Below are positions 12,101 through 21,274 of a stretch of DNA of 53,594 bases, piece after piece. Positions within the stretch are counted from its first letter, which is position 1. The number at the start of each line of letters is the position of its first letter. This DNA is from Bacillota bacterium (GTDB taxonomy: Bacteria; Bacillota; Clostridia; Acetivibrionales; DUMC01): the NCBI GenBank assembly GCA_013314855.1, contig JABUEW010000011.1, positions 1 through 53,594 on the forward strand, written 5' to 3'. A model generated the notes under the pieces. That model had not been told where the DNA came from. It did not search any database and was given only the letters and a program-made list of their open reading frames with translations. The position numbers and the translations under genes were made by a program.

Positions 12101-15100
12101 GTTTCAATTCCTTATAGGTACGATAAAAACAGACTGGGATAGTCCGGATGATACGCTTGAGGCTACGGGTTTCAATTCCTTATAGGTACGATAAAAACGG
12201 ACAAACAGAAGAAACAATATTATTTGGAGAAACAAGTTTCAATTCCTTATAGGTACGATAAAAACTTTGTATTGGAAGTTATAAGGTTACTAACTACGAA
12301 TCGTTTCAATTCCTTATAGGTACGATAAAAACATAGGAGCAGCGTTAATCGTTTATGAGGAGGTCGAGTTTCAATTCCTTATAGGTACGATAAAAACGCT
12401 CTTCCAAAAGCCGCAAGCTCACTATGTCATCGTGTTTCAATTCCTTATAGGTACGATAAAAACTGCCAGGAGGCAGGCCATCAAAACCGATTGAATTAGT
12501 GTTTCAATTCCTTATAGGTACGATAAAAACATTGTATGCCAAAGTGAAGTGATTATATCGCCTGCAGTTTCAATTCCTTATAGGTACGATAAAAACACGT
12601 GGATCCGGAACTGAGGGAATACATGGAAGGCAGTTTCAATTCCTTATAGGTACGATAAAAACACAAAGAAACTGCCATGGCGCAAGACGATACCAGCAGT
12701 TTCAATTCCTTATAGGTACGATAAAAACTCAGTTTTAAATCGTCATCCTTTATCATTTTCCACGGTTTCAATTCCTTATAGGTACGATAAAAACTTGCAA
12801 TATGTTGCCAGCTATTCAACGGGAATGTCCCACGTTTCAATTCCTTATAGGTACGATAAAAACGGCCCTGTATTGCTTATATTTATTTTCCCGTCAACGG
12901 GTTTCAATTCCTTATAGGTACGATAAAAACTAGGCGGCTCTTTTATGCTTACCGTTGACGGGAAAAGTTTCAATTCCTTATAGGTACGATAAAAACCTAT
13001 TGCTCAATAAAAGGTATCGAAACTTCTTTCCAAGTTTCAATTCCTTATAGGTACGATAAAAACAATGTATTATCTCGTCTGTATTCATATCTTTTAGAAG
13101 TTTCAATTCCTTATAGGTACGATAAAAACTTGCGGCTGCTTGAATTCCGAGCCATATCCATTTGCCCACGTTTCAATTCCTTATAGGTACGATAAAAACC
13201 TATACACTGGCAGAGCAGGTGCTTCAAGATGCCGGATGTTTCAATTCCTTATAGGTACGATAAAAACCGAAAAAATAGCAGCAATTATTACCAGTGGCGG
13301 CGCGGGTTTCAATTCCTTATAGGTACGATAAAAACGGGCAGAAAGATGCTACGAAGGAGTGAAAGGAGTGAGTTTCAATTCCTTATAGGTACGATAAAAA
13401 CGGAAAAAGTGAACAACCAAACAATGTATGCGCTCACACAGTTTCAATTCCTTATAGGTACGATAAAAACACTGTTGTAGAAGAAACAGAAACGTATCCT
13501 TTCGTAGTTTCAATTCCTTATAGGTACGATAAAAACAAGGAATTATAGATAGAATGCTGGCAATGCAAAAATGTAGTTTCAATTCCTTATAGGTACGATA
13601 AAAACCATTTGTAAATATCTGGTCTTCAACCATTTTTATTGGTTTCAATTCCTTATAGGTACGATAAAAACATTTTTTCTCCAACCATAATTGCCAGAGT
13701 GCCTGTCAGTTTCAATTCCTTATAGGTACGATAAAAACCTATAAATGAAACTTTAGGAGAAGGAGGCAAATAATGTTTCAATTCCTTATAGGTACGATAA
13801 AAACTACGGGCCTGAAAAGAAACTCATTGAAATTAGGCCTGGTTTCAATTCCTTATAGGTACGATAAAAACTATAAATGAAACTTTAGGAGAAGGAGGCA
13901 AATAATGTTTCAATTCCTTATAGGTACGATAAAAACGAAGGGCAGCTATATGGCGCAGCTGCAACGGTTAACAGTTTCAATTCCTTATAGGTACGATAAA
14001 AACGATTTTTCCACGTCCAAGCTATGAATAGTAGACAGCAGTTTCAATTCCTTATAGGTACGATAAAAACTCTATCTCCAAAAGACAAACTAAATTCAAA
14101 TGACATGTTTCAATTCCTTATAGGTACGATAAAAACTTAGGAGGATACAAATTCACTACCGGAGCTCCAGCATGTTTCAATTCCTTATAGGTACGATAAA
14201 AACTTGCATCTGCTACATTAGATACGCCTTCTGATACGGAATGTTTCAATTCCTTATAGGTACGATAAAAACTTGATTGTTAAAGTAAAATCTTTGAATT
14301 TTGCTGAAAGTTTCAATTCCTTATAGGTACGATAAAAACAAATAAAAAAATATTACGAAGGAGATGGGAAAAATGTGTTTCAATTCCTTATAGGTACGAT
14401 AAAAACTGAAATTTAAGATTAAGGATTAGGGATTAGGGAGGCGGTTTCAATTCCTTATAGGTACGATAAAAACGGGGATATACGAAGCGTGAAGGATTTC
14501 AATATGGATAGTTTCAATTCCTTATAGGTACGATAAAAACCGTGGCAGCGGTAATGGATATAATCATTCAGGCTACTGAGTTTCAATTCCTTATAGGTAC
14601 GATAAAAACGATGATATGATTTGATATTTGGAGAATCGGAAAATCTGTTTCAATTCCTTATAGGTACGATAAAAACCAAAACTCGTTTCACGGGATGCTT
14701 TGCGCCTTCCCAAAAGTTTCAATTCCTTATAGGTACGATAAAAACTTAGAAGTGCAAACTTTGATCCATCAGGGCCGCACTTGTTTCAATTCCTTATAGG
14801 TACGATAAAAACAAACCTCCAGGAATTGTAAGCAAAATTGCGAAAAAAAGTTTCAATTCCTTATAGGTACGATAAAAACTTGTTGTTTATATTCGTTTTG
14901 CATTTTAATATACTGGTTTCAATTCCTTATAGGTACGATAAAAACGGATGAACGCCACACCTAAGAAGCCAGCAAGCATGAGTTTCAATTCCTTATAGGT
15001 ACGATAAAAACTAAAACTCAAAAAAGGTTACGCAGTACGTTTTTACGGTTTCAATTCCTTATAGGTACGATAAAAACGTCTACTTGTTCAAGTACTTCTA

Positions 15101-17017
15101 AATCGATATATATAGGTTTCAATTCCTTATAGGTACGATAAAAACTGCATTTGTAAATATCTGGTCTTCAACCATTTTTATTGGTTTCAATTCCTTATAG
15201 GTACGATAAAAACCCTAATCCTGATACAGCGCCAAGCATTTCTGCGGCAAGTTTCAATTCCTTATAGGTACGATAAAAACCTAAAGTTGAATCAGAAATA
15301 TTAGTTACGTTGCAAAAGTTTCAATTCCTTATAGGTACGATAAAAACCGATTTTTCCACGTCCAAGCTATGAATAGTAGACAGCAGTTTCAATTCCTTAT
15401 AGGTACGATAAAAACTAATTGCCTAAAGCAGGAATAATATGCAAACGGAGTTTCAATTCCTTATAGGTACGATAAAAACTTATACATCTTTATCTCCCTT
15501 TAAATGACGTTTTTTGGTTTCAATTCCTTATAGGTACGATAAAAACTAAGATTCATCAATCCTCCTAGCATGGCTATCACTAGTTTCAATTCCTTATAGG
15601 TACGATAAAAACTACAAAAGGCATGGAGGAAGATTTTAGGCGGTGGCCGTTTCAATTCCTTATAGGTACGATAAAAACTGATAACTGGAAATTAAAGATG
15701 GGCAACGAAAAAGGTTTCAATTCCTTATAGGTACGATAAAAACGCATTAGTCATTATTTCTTCTTCGATGTAGCGGGGTAGTTTCAATTCCTTATAGGTA
15801 CGATAAAAACTGTTCTTGTTCTAGTAACATCTACAACCACCTCCCAGTTTCAATTCCTTATAGGTACGATAAAAACTTTTCGATATACTCATACTGCATG
15901 TCCAAGCCAACGGTTTCAATTCCTTATAGGTACGATAAAAACGATTTTCCCGTGATAGCTTTTATCATCGACACGATAGTTTCAATTCCTTATAGGTACG
16001 ATAAAAACCTTCTTCTTCTATCGCCTTGATGATGCGAACGACTTGTCGTTTCAATTCCTTATAGGTACGATAAAAACTTTGGTCGATAGGATTACGTATA
16101 TCCGTATGACCAAGTTTCAATTCCTTATAGGTACGATAAAAACACGTATTTCAAATTGACGAAATCAGGAACATCGACAGTTTCAATTCCTTATAGGTAC
16201 GATAAAAACTCTAGCTGAAAAAATACATCAATATGCACAGCAACAAAAGTTTCAATTCCTTATAGGTACGATAAAAACTTTCTGCTTTTTCCTCCGTCGT
16301 CAACGCCGGATATTCTGCGTTTCAATTCCTTATAGGTACGATAAAAACAGTATGACGATGGAAGAAAATATCCAAAAAGTAAAACAGTTTCAATTCCTTA
16401 TAGGTACGATAAAAACTATGAAGAATTTATTAACCCTGAACAACAAATTGAGTTTCAATTCCTTATAGGTACGATAAAAACGCTAAAGTTGTTCCAGAAT
16501 ACCGTTGATTAAAAATCAAGTTTCAATTCCTTATAGGTACGATAAAAACTTATACCACATCGGTATAATAGGCGCAAGAGGGGGTTGTTTCAATTCCTTA
16601 TAGGTACGATAAAAACGACAAACAATATTATTGTGGGCATAACGGATCCCAATCGTTTCAATTCCTTATAGGTACGATAAAAACATATAAGCCTTACGCC
16701 GTTTTCTTTGAGTTTGCGCTTGGTTTCAATTCCTTATAGGTACGATAAAAACGCTTGCTGAGATGTACTGCAAACAGATATTCGGGGAGTTTCAATTCCT
16801 TATAGGTACGATAAAAACTCTCCATATGTTCACAAATAGGTACAAATATTTCATGGGTTTCAATTCCTTATAGGTACGATAAAAACTTACTTTAGCACCA
16901 AATAAATTCATAACTTTCCTAGTTTCAATTCCTTATAGGTACGATAAAAACTATCTCCTCCACTCCCACAACAACCGAGCCAACCGAGTTTCAATTCCTT
17001 ATAGGTACGATAAAAAC
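124..17017 (-). CRISPR. Giant type I-B-like CRISPR array, about 253 repeats
   Basis: A 30-bp repeat recurs with a mean period of about 67 bp. On the + strand it begins GTTTCAATTCC and ends CGATAAAAAC. By hand I count 253 repeats and 252 spacers, mostly 35-38 nt with one of 42 nt (10518-10559); the count could be off by one or two. On the minus strand each repeat ends in ATTGAAAC, the usual 8-nt 5' handle of type I-B crRNAs, so transcription runs leftward. Two facts agree with that direction: the cas genes are also on the minus strand and abut the right end, and the leftmost repeat (124-153) is degenerate in its first four + strand bases, as trailer-end repeats usually are. I noticed no variant among the other repeats. 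Many short open frames cross the array, but they are repeat translations (FQFLIGTIKT, SIPYRYDKN, FYRTYKELK) and not genes. Five spacers occur more than once. Confidence 0.99.
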
Positions 17018-17182
17018 CCGTAAAAACTGCATAATATAATATCTTAATTTTAAAACACTTTTGCAAAAAATGCAAGGGTAAATTAGGAAAAAATAGAGTA
17101 ACCTTTATAATATCAAGCGTTTATATGTTTTCTGTTTATTCGTCGATTTCCTAGGGTTTTTGCACTATCGGACACCGACGAA
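17018..17182 (-). promoter_or_regulatory. CRISPR leader with pre-crRNA promoter
   Basis: This AT-rich stretch lies between the first repeat and the cas2 stop codon. On the minus strand it contains TTGCAT (17070-17075), a 17-bp spacer and TAAAAT (17047-17052), a well-spaced sigma-A-type promoter. Transcription would start near 17040, about 20 nt before the first repeat. The -35 box is part of a small palindrome, TTGCA-A5-TGCAA. The stretch has the position and composition of a type I leader, where new spacers are inserted. The promoter is inferred from sequence only. Confidence 0.75.
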
Positions 17183-17446
17183 CTACAACATTAAATCTGT
17201 AGGATTTTTTTCCAATCCCATAATTTCCCTATCTGTATATTTGGTTGTTCTAAAAGTATAAAAAATAACTGAATCCTCATCCTTATCTATTTTTGCTGAT
17301 AATTCATGCTTCAGCTTTTTGAAATTGGCATCACTGATTTCTCCTTCAAAAACTGAATTTTGTACCCAATGCAAATATTTTCTGCATATTTTAAGAATTT
17401 TCCCTACTCTTTTTTCACCTACATCATACACTAAGATAACAAAAAT
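17183..17446 (-). CDS. cas2: Cas2, CRISPR adaptation protein, probable ATT start
   Basis: Cas2 is the small ferredoxin-fold partner of Cas1 in the integrase complex that inserts new spacers. The protein carries VYDVGEKRVGKILK and HWVQNSVFEGE, which are typical of Cas2 in type I-B/III systems. The first conventional start (GTG, 17431) would remove most of the first beta strand. Extending in frame by five codons to ATT at 17446 gives MFVILVYDVGEKRV, the expected family N-terminus, and places a perfect GGAGGAG ribosome binding site (17452-17458) 5 nt upstream. I therefore call an 87-residue protein with a rare ATT start. It lies about 115 bp downstream of cas1 and directly before the leader, so it closes a cas6-cas1-cas2 operon. 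The family is certain; the start codon is likely but unproven. Confidence 0.93.
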   Translation of the reverse strand: MFVILVYDVGEKRVGKILKICRKYLHWVQNSVFEGEISDANFKKLKHELSAKIDKDEDSVIFYTFRTTKYTDREIMGLEKNPTDLML

Positions 17447-17560
17447 TGCTACTCCTCCTCACTCTATTTCTACTTTATTTCTACTTTATTTCTGGCACTT
17501 TGACCAATTTCCATTTTTGGCTGTATATAGTTGAAATTTTAGCTATACTGATAAAGCAAA

Positions 17561-18553
17561 TTACCACATGCTTATATAAGGCTCGTATAATTTTTCTCCT
17601 ATTAAATGCTTTTCAAGTTTATACAGCTCGAGCCTGATTAAACGCCGGTATGACACTGAACGCCCAAGAGGTTTATATGAAAGTGTACTGTTCAATTTCT
17701 CATTTAACTGATTTATAAATATTTTCTTTCCATCATCATTTAGAATAATTCCTCCCATTTTATTTTCAAAGTGTTTTTGATTAAGCATCTTCTTTCCGAG
17801 AATTGTAAATATAGTGCGATCTACCAATAATGGCTTAAATATTTCGGCTATATCCAGATTTAACGTAAACCTTCTGTTATTAGTCGTATGCAAAAACCCA
17901 ATCCTCGGATCAAGGTGCGTTTTATAAATCTCACTTAATACTATAGTATATAAAACGCTATTACCAAAGCTGATAAGAGAATTTAAACGATTTAAAGGAG
18001 GTTGTTTTGTACGTTTTTCAAATAAAAAATCCGAATCATCCAAAATTGTGTCAAAACTACTGTAATATATATCCCTAGTGTTTCCTTCAATAGCCATCAT
18101 TTGATTTATATCCATATTCTTGCTCAGCTTTGATTTAAGTTCCTCTATCTTTTGTATGCCATATTCAAGATTTTTACCTCTATTATTATAATATTTTAAA
18201 ACAGTCAAAATATTTCTTATACTTCCCTCAACAATCCTGTATGCTATATCCTTCCTTTTTTCTTCATCAAGATAATACTCTGCCTGTTTCAAAATCATAT
18301 ACCCTGAATTGTAATGTTCCCTTGGGTAATATGTACCAGTGTAATATTCATGGTAATTGAAGAAATGCAGTAATATTTCCTTTTGTGATGCCAGTTCTAA
18401 GAATTTCTTTGTAACAGTAACTTCACCAAAAACATATAACTCATTAATATCTTCTATGGGCAAGTATTTATTACCCTCTTCACTTTCAAAAAATACAGTA
18501 TTATCTTTTCTTTTAAGTTCACCATCATTAAAAATATATGCGCTTTTTTTCAT
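17561..18553 (-). CDS. cas1: Cas1, CRISPR spacer integrase
   Basis: Cas1 is the metal-dependent integrase that, with Cas2, inserts protospacers at the leader end of the array. The 330-residue length is typical for type I-B Cas1. Likely metal ligands are Glu156 in MMAIEGNTRD, His222 in IGFLHTTNNRR and Glu237 in LDIAEIFKPLLVDR. The N-terminal beta-rich domain (about 1-75) and the helical catalytic domain (about 90-320) are both complete. Its ATG overlaps the cas6 stop codon (TAATG), which indicates translational coupling, and an AGGAG-type site sits about 7 nt upstream. No cas4 accompanies it, although many type I-B operons carry one. Cas4 may therefore be supplied from another locus or be absent. 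Confidence 0.97.
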   Translation of the reverse strand: MKKSAYIFNDGELKRKDNTVFFESEEGNKYLPIEDINELYVFGEVTVTKKFLELASQKEILLHFFNYHEYYTGTYYPREHYNSGYMILKQAEYYLDEEKRKDIAYRIVEGSIRNILTVLKYYNNRGKNLEYGIQKIEELKSKLSKNMDINQMMAIEGNTRDIYYSSFDTILDDSDFLFEKRTKQPPLNRLNSLISFGNSVLYTIVLSEIYKTHLDPRIGFLHTTNNRRFTLNLDIAEIFKPLLVDRTIFTILGKKMLNQKHFENKMGGIILNDDGKKIFINQLNEKLNSTLSYKPLGRSVSYRRLIRLELYKLEKHLIGEKLYEPYISMW

Positions 18554-19299
18554 TAGCTTCTCCTCTTACTATCTTCACACTCTATAAACTCAAAACACCC
18601 AAATCCCTGCGAATTCTTGCCTCCAAGGCCCGTGTTATATGCCAGAGTTATTAGGTCGGTATCCCCCTTTATAAGATACTCTCCCATCCAGCCTTTTATT
18701 ATAAAGTCTTTATACTTTGTTGTTACTTCTCTTTGTGTTTCAATAAATGCTTTTATTGTAAAGTTAATATTGTCAATGCTGGAACCATTAAACGCCTGAT
18801 ATTTTTTCTTCAAATTTTCTTTAACAAGTTCATAGAATTTTTCATCTCCCGGACCATAATAATATGTCTTTTTATTCTGATCAGTTGAGTAGACTACTAT
18901 AGGTGAAAGCATTCTTATTCTTGATTCAGGATTTATATTTGGAAATTTAACCTTTATATTCTCAAGATATATATTCTGGTCATAAAGCACAAGGTTATTC
19001 TTAATAATAGAAGTAGAGAAATCAATGAAGAAATCATCATAATGGGAGGATACCTCCAGGGTTACAGGAGAGTCATACTTAATTATTTTATTGTTATTAT
19101 CAATTCTATACGTACCCATTAACCTGGAAAAAGTGAATAGCTTGTAACGCCTTTTTTCATAGGTAAAGCCTTTATCATGTATAAATTTCTGTGTTTCTTT
19201 ATCTGTAATATTATTGTAGATAAAACCCTGCAGGATTTGATTATAGTATATGGGCAAAACAAGCTTCCCATTAAAAGTAAATTCAAACACAATTCTCAT
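18553..19299 (-). CDS. cas6: Cas6, pre-crRNA endoribonuclease
   Basis: Cas6 cuts the long pre-crRNA inside each repeat and leaves the 8-nt ATTGAAAC handle. The 248-residue protein has the family's opening (LPIYYNQILQGFIY), a candidate catalytic His41 in KFIHDKGF, and near the C-terminus the glycine-rich RNA-binding loop NTGLGGKNSQGFGCFE. It begins with ATG preceded by AAGGA and is the first gene of the cas6-cas1-cas2 operon. No effector gene (cas8, cas7, cas5, cas3) lies upstream: about 400 bp of non-coding DNA separates it from rnfB. The locus can therefore acquire spacers and process crRNA but needs an interference complex encoded elsewhere. Confidence 0.95.
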   Translation of the reverse strand: MRIVFEFTFNGKLVLPIYYNQILQGFIYNNITDKETQKFIHDKGFTYEKRRYKLFTFSRLMGTYRIDNNNKIIKYDSPVTLEVSSHYDDFFIDFSTSIIKNNLVLYDQNIYLENIKVKFPNINPESRIRMLSPIVVYSTDQNKKTYYYGPGDEKFYELVKENLKKKYQAFNGSSIDNINFTIKAFIETQREVTTKYKDFIIKGWMGEYLIKGDTDLITLAYNTGLGGKNSQGFGCFEFIECEDSKRRS

Positions 19300-19602
19300 A
19301 TTTACTATTCCTTATTTTAAATTTTTGTTTTTATGTCTTTTTATATTTCTCAACAGTATTTTCATTCTGTATTTCATCATTCTGTATTTCATACTTGCAA
19401 ACAGTAATAAAATATGCTAAAAATGTGAATATTAAGTATTATTAAGTATAATATGTTATTCTACACAGTATATAGAAAATCCTTCTTTTTCTCAAAATTT
19501 TATATTTTTTTACATAAAATTTTAATAAGGAAGGGTTTGGAGTGTATCGGTTTAGACTAAATCTGGAAGTTTAAACTTGTATAAATAATAACATATATAA
19601 TT
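19300..19602. other. Intergenic region upstream of cas6
   Basis: No gene is visible here. The stretch is very AT-rich and should hold the cas operon promoter, but I could not pick a convincing -35/-10 pair. It includes a perfect tandem duplication of 15 bp (CATTCTGTATTTCAT at 19363-19377 and 19378-19392). Confidence 0.5.
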
Positions 19603-19667
19603 AATAATAATAAAAACAGCCTTGTATAGAATTAATATTATATTTCATTTCTTATACCCAGGCTGTT
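19603..19667 (-). terminator. Putative Rho-independent terminator of rnf operon
   Basis: On the minus strand, 40 bp beyond the rnfB stop codon, AACAGCCT (19660-19667) pairs with AGGCTGTT (19615-19622). TATA/TATA pairing continues inside the loop. A TTTTTATTATTATT-like tract follows immediately. The loop is large, so efficiency is uncertain, but position and T tract fit the end of the rnf transcript. Confidence 0.6.
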
Positions 19668-19706
19668 CTTAAGACGAGCAGTCACCTGATTTATTTTGAC
19701 ATGTTA

Positions 19707-20522
19707 TTAAGATATATACTCCCCTGCCATGTTATAACACCTTATAGCACCTGTTGGGCACACCTTTACACATTCTCCGCAATTTGTGCATGTTGGGGGG
19801 TCAATTTTCGCCAGCGAGCCTTTCATACTTATAGCCCCTACAGGACAAGCCTTAACACACCTGGTACAACCTATACACCCTACACTGCAGACCTGCCTTA
19901 CAATATTACCTTTATCCAGACTGCTGCATGTAACGGTATGCCTTGAATATCTTGGCACTAGTTCAATTATTTTTTTGGGGCAGGCTTTTACACACATGCC
20001 GCACCCTGTACATTTCCATTCCAGGACCCTTGCAAGTCCATTTTCTATTACTATTGCATCAAAGGGACAGGCACGAACGCATGTACCTAATCCTATACAT
20101 CCGTATAAACATGCGGACGGTCCTCCATATAAAGCTGCTGCTGCATTACAGTCTTCTATTCCGTAATAATTGTATTTCACTTTGCTGTTTTCAAAAGTCC
20201 CGCCGCATATTACTCTTGCAGTTTTATCTTCTACAGCTTCTGCTTCAAGTCCTAGTATTTCACCTATTTTTTTTGCCACATCGGCCCCGCCAACAGGACA
20301 TCCCGTCACTGCAACTTTTCCCTCTGCAACAGCTTCTGCAAAAGCATCACAACCGGTCTGTCCACATGCGGCACAATTGGCGCCGGGAAGTACATCCCTT
20401 ACAAGCTTGACCTTTTCATCAACCTTTACCTCGAATTTTTTCGAAGCAAAGGAAAGCCCTATTCCAAAAAATAATCCCAAACCTCCAACTACAGCAACGG
20501 GTATTAATATTTCAGACATCAT
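19707..20522 (-). CDS. rnfB: RnfB, iron-sulfur subunit of Rnf complex
   Basis: RnfB is the ferredoxin-interacting subunit of the membrane Rnf complex, which couples ferredoxin oxidation and NAD+ reduction to ion export. The 271-residue protein has one N-terminal membrane helix (about 5-27). It then has a domain with CAACGQTGCDAF, followed by four ferredoxin-like motifs (CIGLGTCVRACP, CTGCGMCVKACP, CIGCTRCVKACP, CTNCGECVKVCP), so it carries many 4Fe-4S clusters. The first of two adjacent ATGs was chosen because GGAGGG lies 8 nt upstream. It is the last gene of the rnfCDGEAB order that is usual in clostridia and acetogens. Confidence 0.97.
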   Translation of the reverse strand: MMSEILIPVAVVGGLGLFFGIGLSFASKKFEVKVDEKVKLVRDVLPGANCAACGQTGCDAFAEAVAEGKVAVTGCPVGGADVAKKIGEILGLEAEAVEDKTARVICGGTFENSKVKYNYYGIEDCNAAAALYGGPSACLYGCIGLGTCVRACPFDAIVIENGLARVLEWKCTGCGMCVKACPKKIIELVPRYSRHTVTCSSLDKGNIVRQVCSVGCIGCTRCVKACPVGAISMKGSLAKIDPPTCTNCGECVKVCPTGAIRCYNMAGEYIS

Positions 20523-20603
20523 AAAATATACCCTCCACTACCATGTTTCATTATTATTATTATTATTAATGTATACTTAATATACAAATAAAACCAAATC
20601 AAT

Positions 20604-20670
20604 AATCACTTGAATCTATACTAATATAAATCTATAATCTATAATCTATAATCACCTGAATCTGTACTAA
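20604..20670. repeat. Short tandem and direct repeats between rnfB and rnfA
   Basis: TCTATAA is repeated three times in tandem (20631-20651). It is flanked by two near-identical 21-bp copies (about 20604-20624 and 20650-20670) with two mismatches. The block begins 6 bp past the rnfA stop codon and fills much of the 154-bp gap before rnfB. It may set mRNA spacing within the operon or may simply be slippage-prone DNA. Confidence 0.8.
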
Positions 20671-20676
20671 CTACAA

Positions 20677-21258
20677 CTACCTTGTAAACAATCCCTGGAA
20701 TCCGAAGAATGCCAGTGATACTAATGCTGCAGCTATAAGGGTTATAGGTAACCCCTTCAGAGCTTCAGGTATATCGCACATCTCAAGCTTTTCCCTTATA
20801 CTGGAAAATAGCAAAAGTGCAAGTGTGAAACCCAGGCCAGCCCCACAACCATATACCAGCGACTGCACAAAGTTATATTCCCTTCCAATGTTAAGAAGGG
20901 AAACGCCGAGCACTGCACAGTTTGTTGTAATCAGCGGCAAGTATATTCCCAGGGATTTGTAAAGAGGAGGGAACATTTTTTTCAACACTATTTCAACAAA
21001 CTGGACCAGGGCTGCTATAACCAGGATAAATGCAATTGTTTGCAGGTACCCAATTCCAAATCTTTTAAGAAGGAATTCGTTTACGACCCATGTAGCTCCT
21101 GATGCTATAGTCATTACAAAAACTACCGCACCGCTCATGCCCATTGCAGATGACATGTTTTTGGACACTCCCAGGAAGGGACATATGCCTAAAAACTTTG
21201 TCAATACAAAATTTTCTACAAGGATTGCACTTATTATAATAATTATCATTTCCCTCAT
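20677..21258 (-). CDS. rnfA: RnfA, membrane subunit of Rnf complex
   Basis: RnfA is one of two related integral membrane subunits that form the core of the Rnf ion pump. The 193-residue protein has about six hydrophobic helices. It carries family sequences NFVLTKFLGICPFLGVSKN near the N-terminus and TTNCAVLG in the middle; the cysteines in these two segments are, in the family, associated with a membrane-embedded iron-sulfur centre shared with RnfE. It lies 16 bp downstream of rnfE and 154 bp upstream of rnfB in the operon. Length and topology are normal. Confidence 0.97.
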   Translation of the reverse strand: MREMIIIIISAILVENFVLTKFLGICPFLGVSKNMSSAMGMSGAVVFVMTIASGATWVVNEFLLKRFGIGYLQTIAFILVIAALVQFVEIVLKKMFPPLYKSLGIYLPLITTNCAVLGVSLLNIGREYNFVQSLVYGCGAGLGFTLALLLFSSIREKLEMCDIPEALKGLPITLIAAALVSLAFFGFQGLFTR

Positions 21259-21274
21259 TTACTTTAAAACCTCC

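Noticed and set aside
562-13684. Many open reading frames of 60-130 codons within the array on both strands
   Set aside because: They translate the CRISPR repeat over and over (FQFLIGTIKT, SIPYRYDKN, FYRTYKELK) with random spacer residues between, and lack ribosome binding sites.
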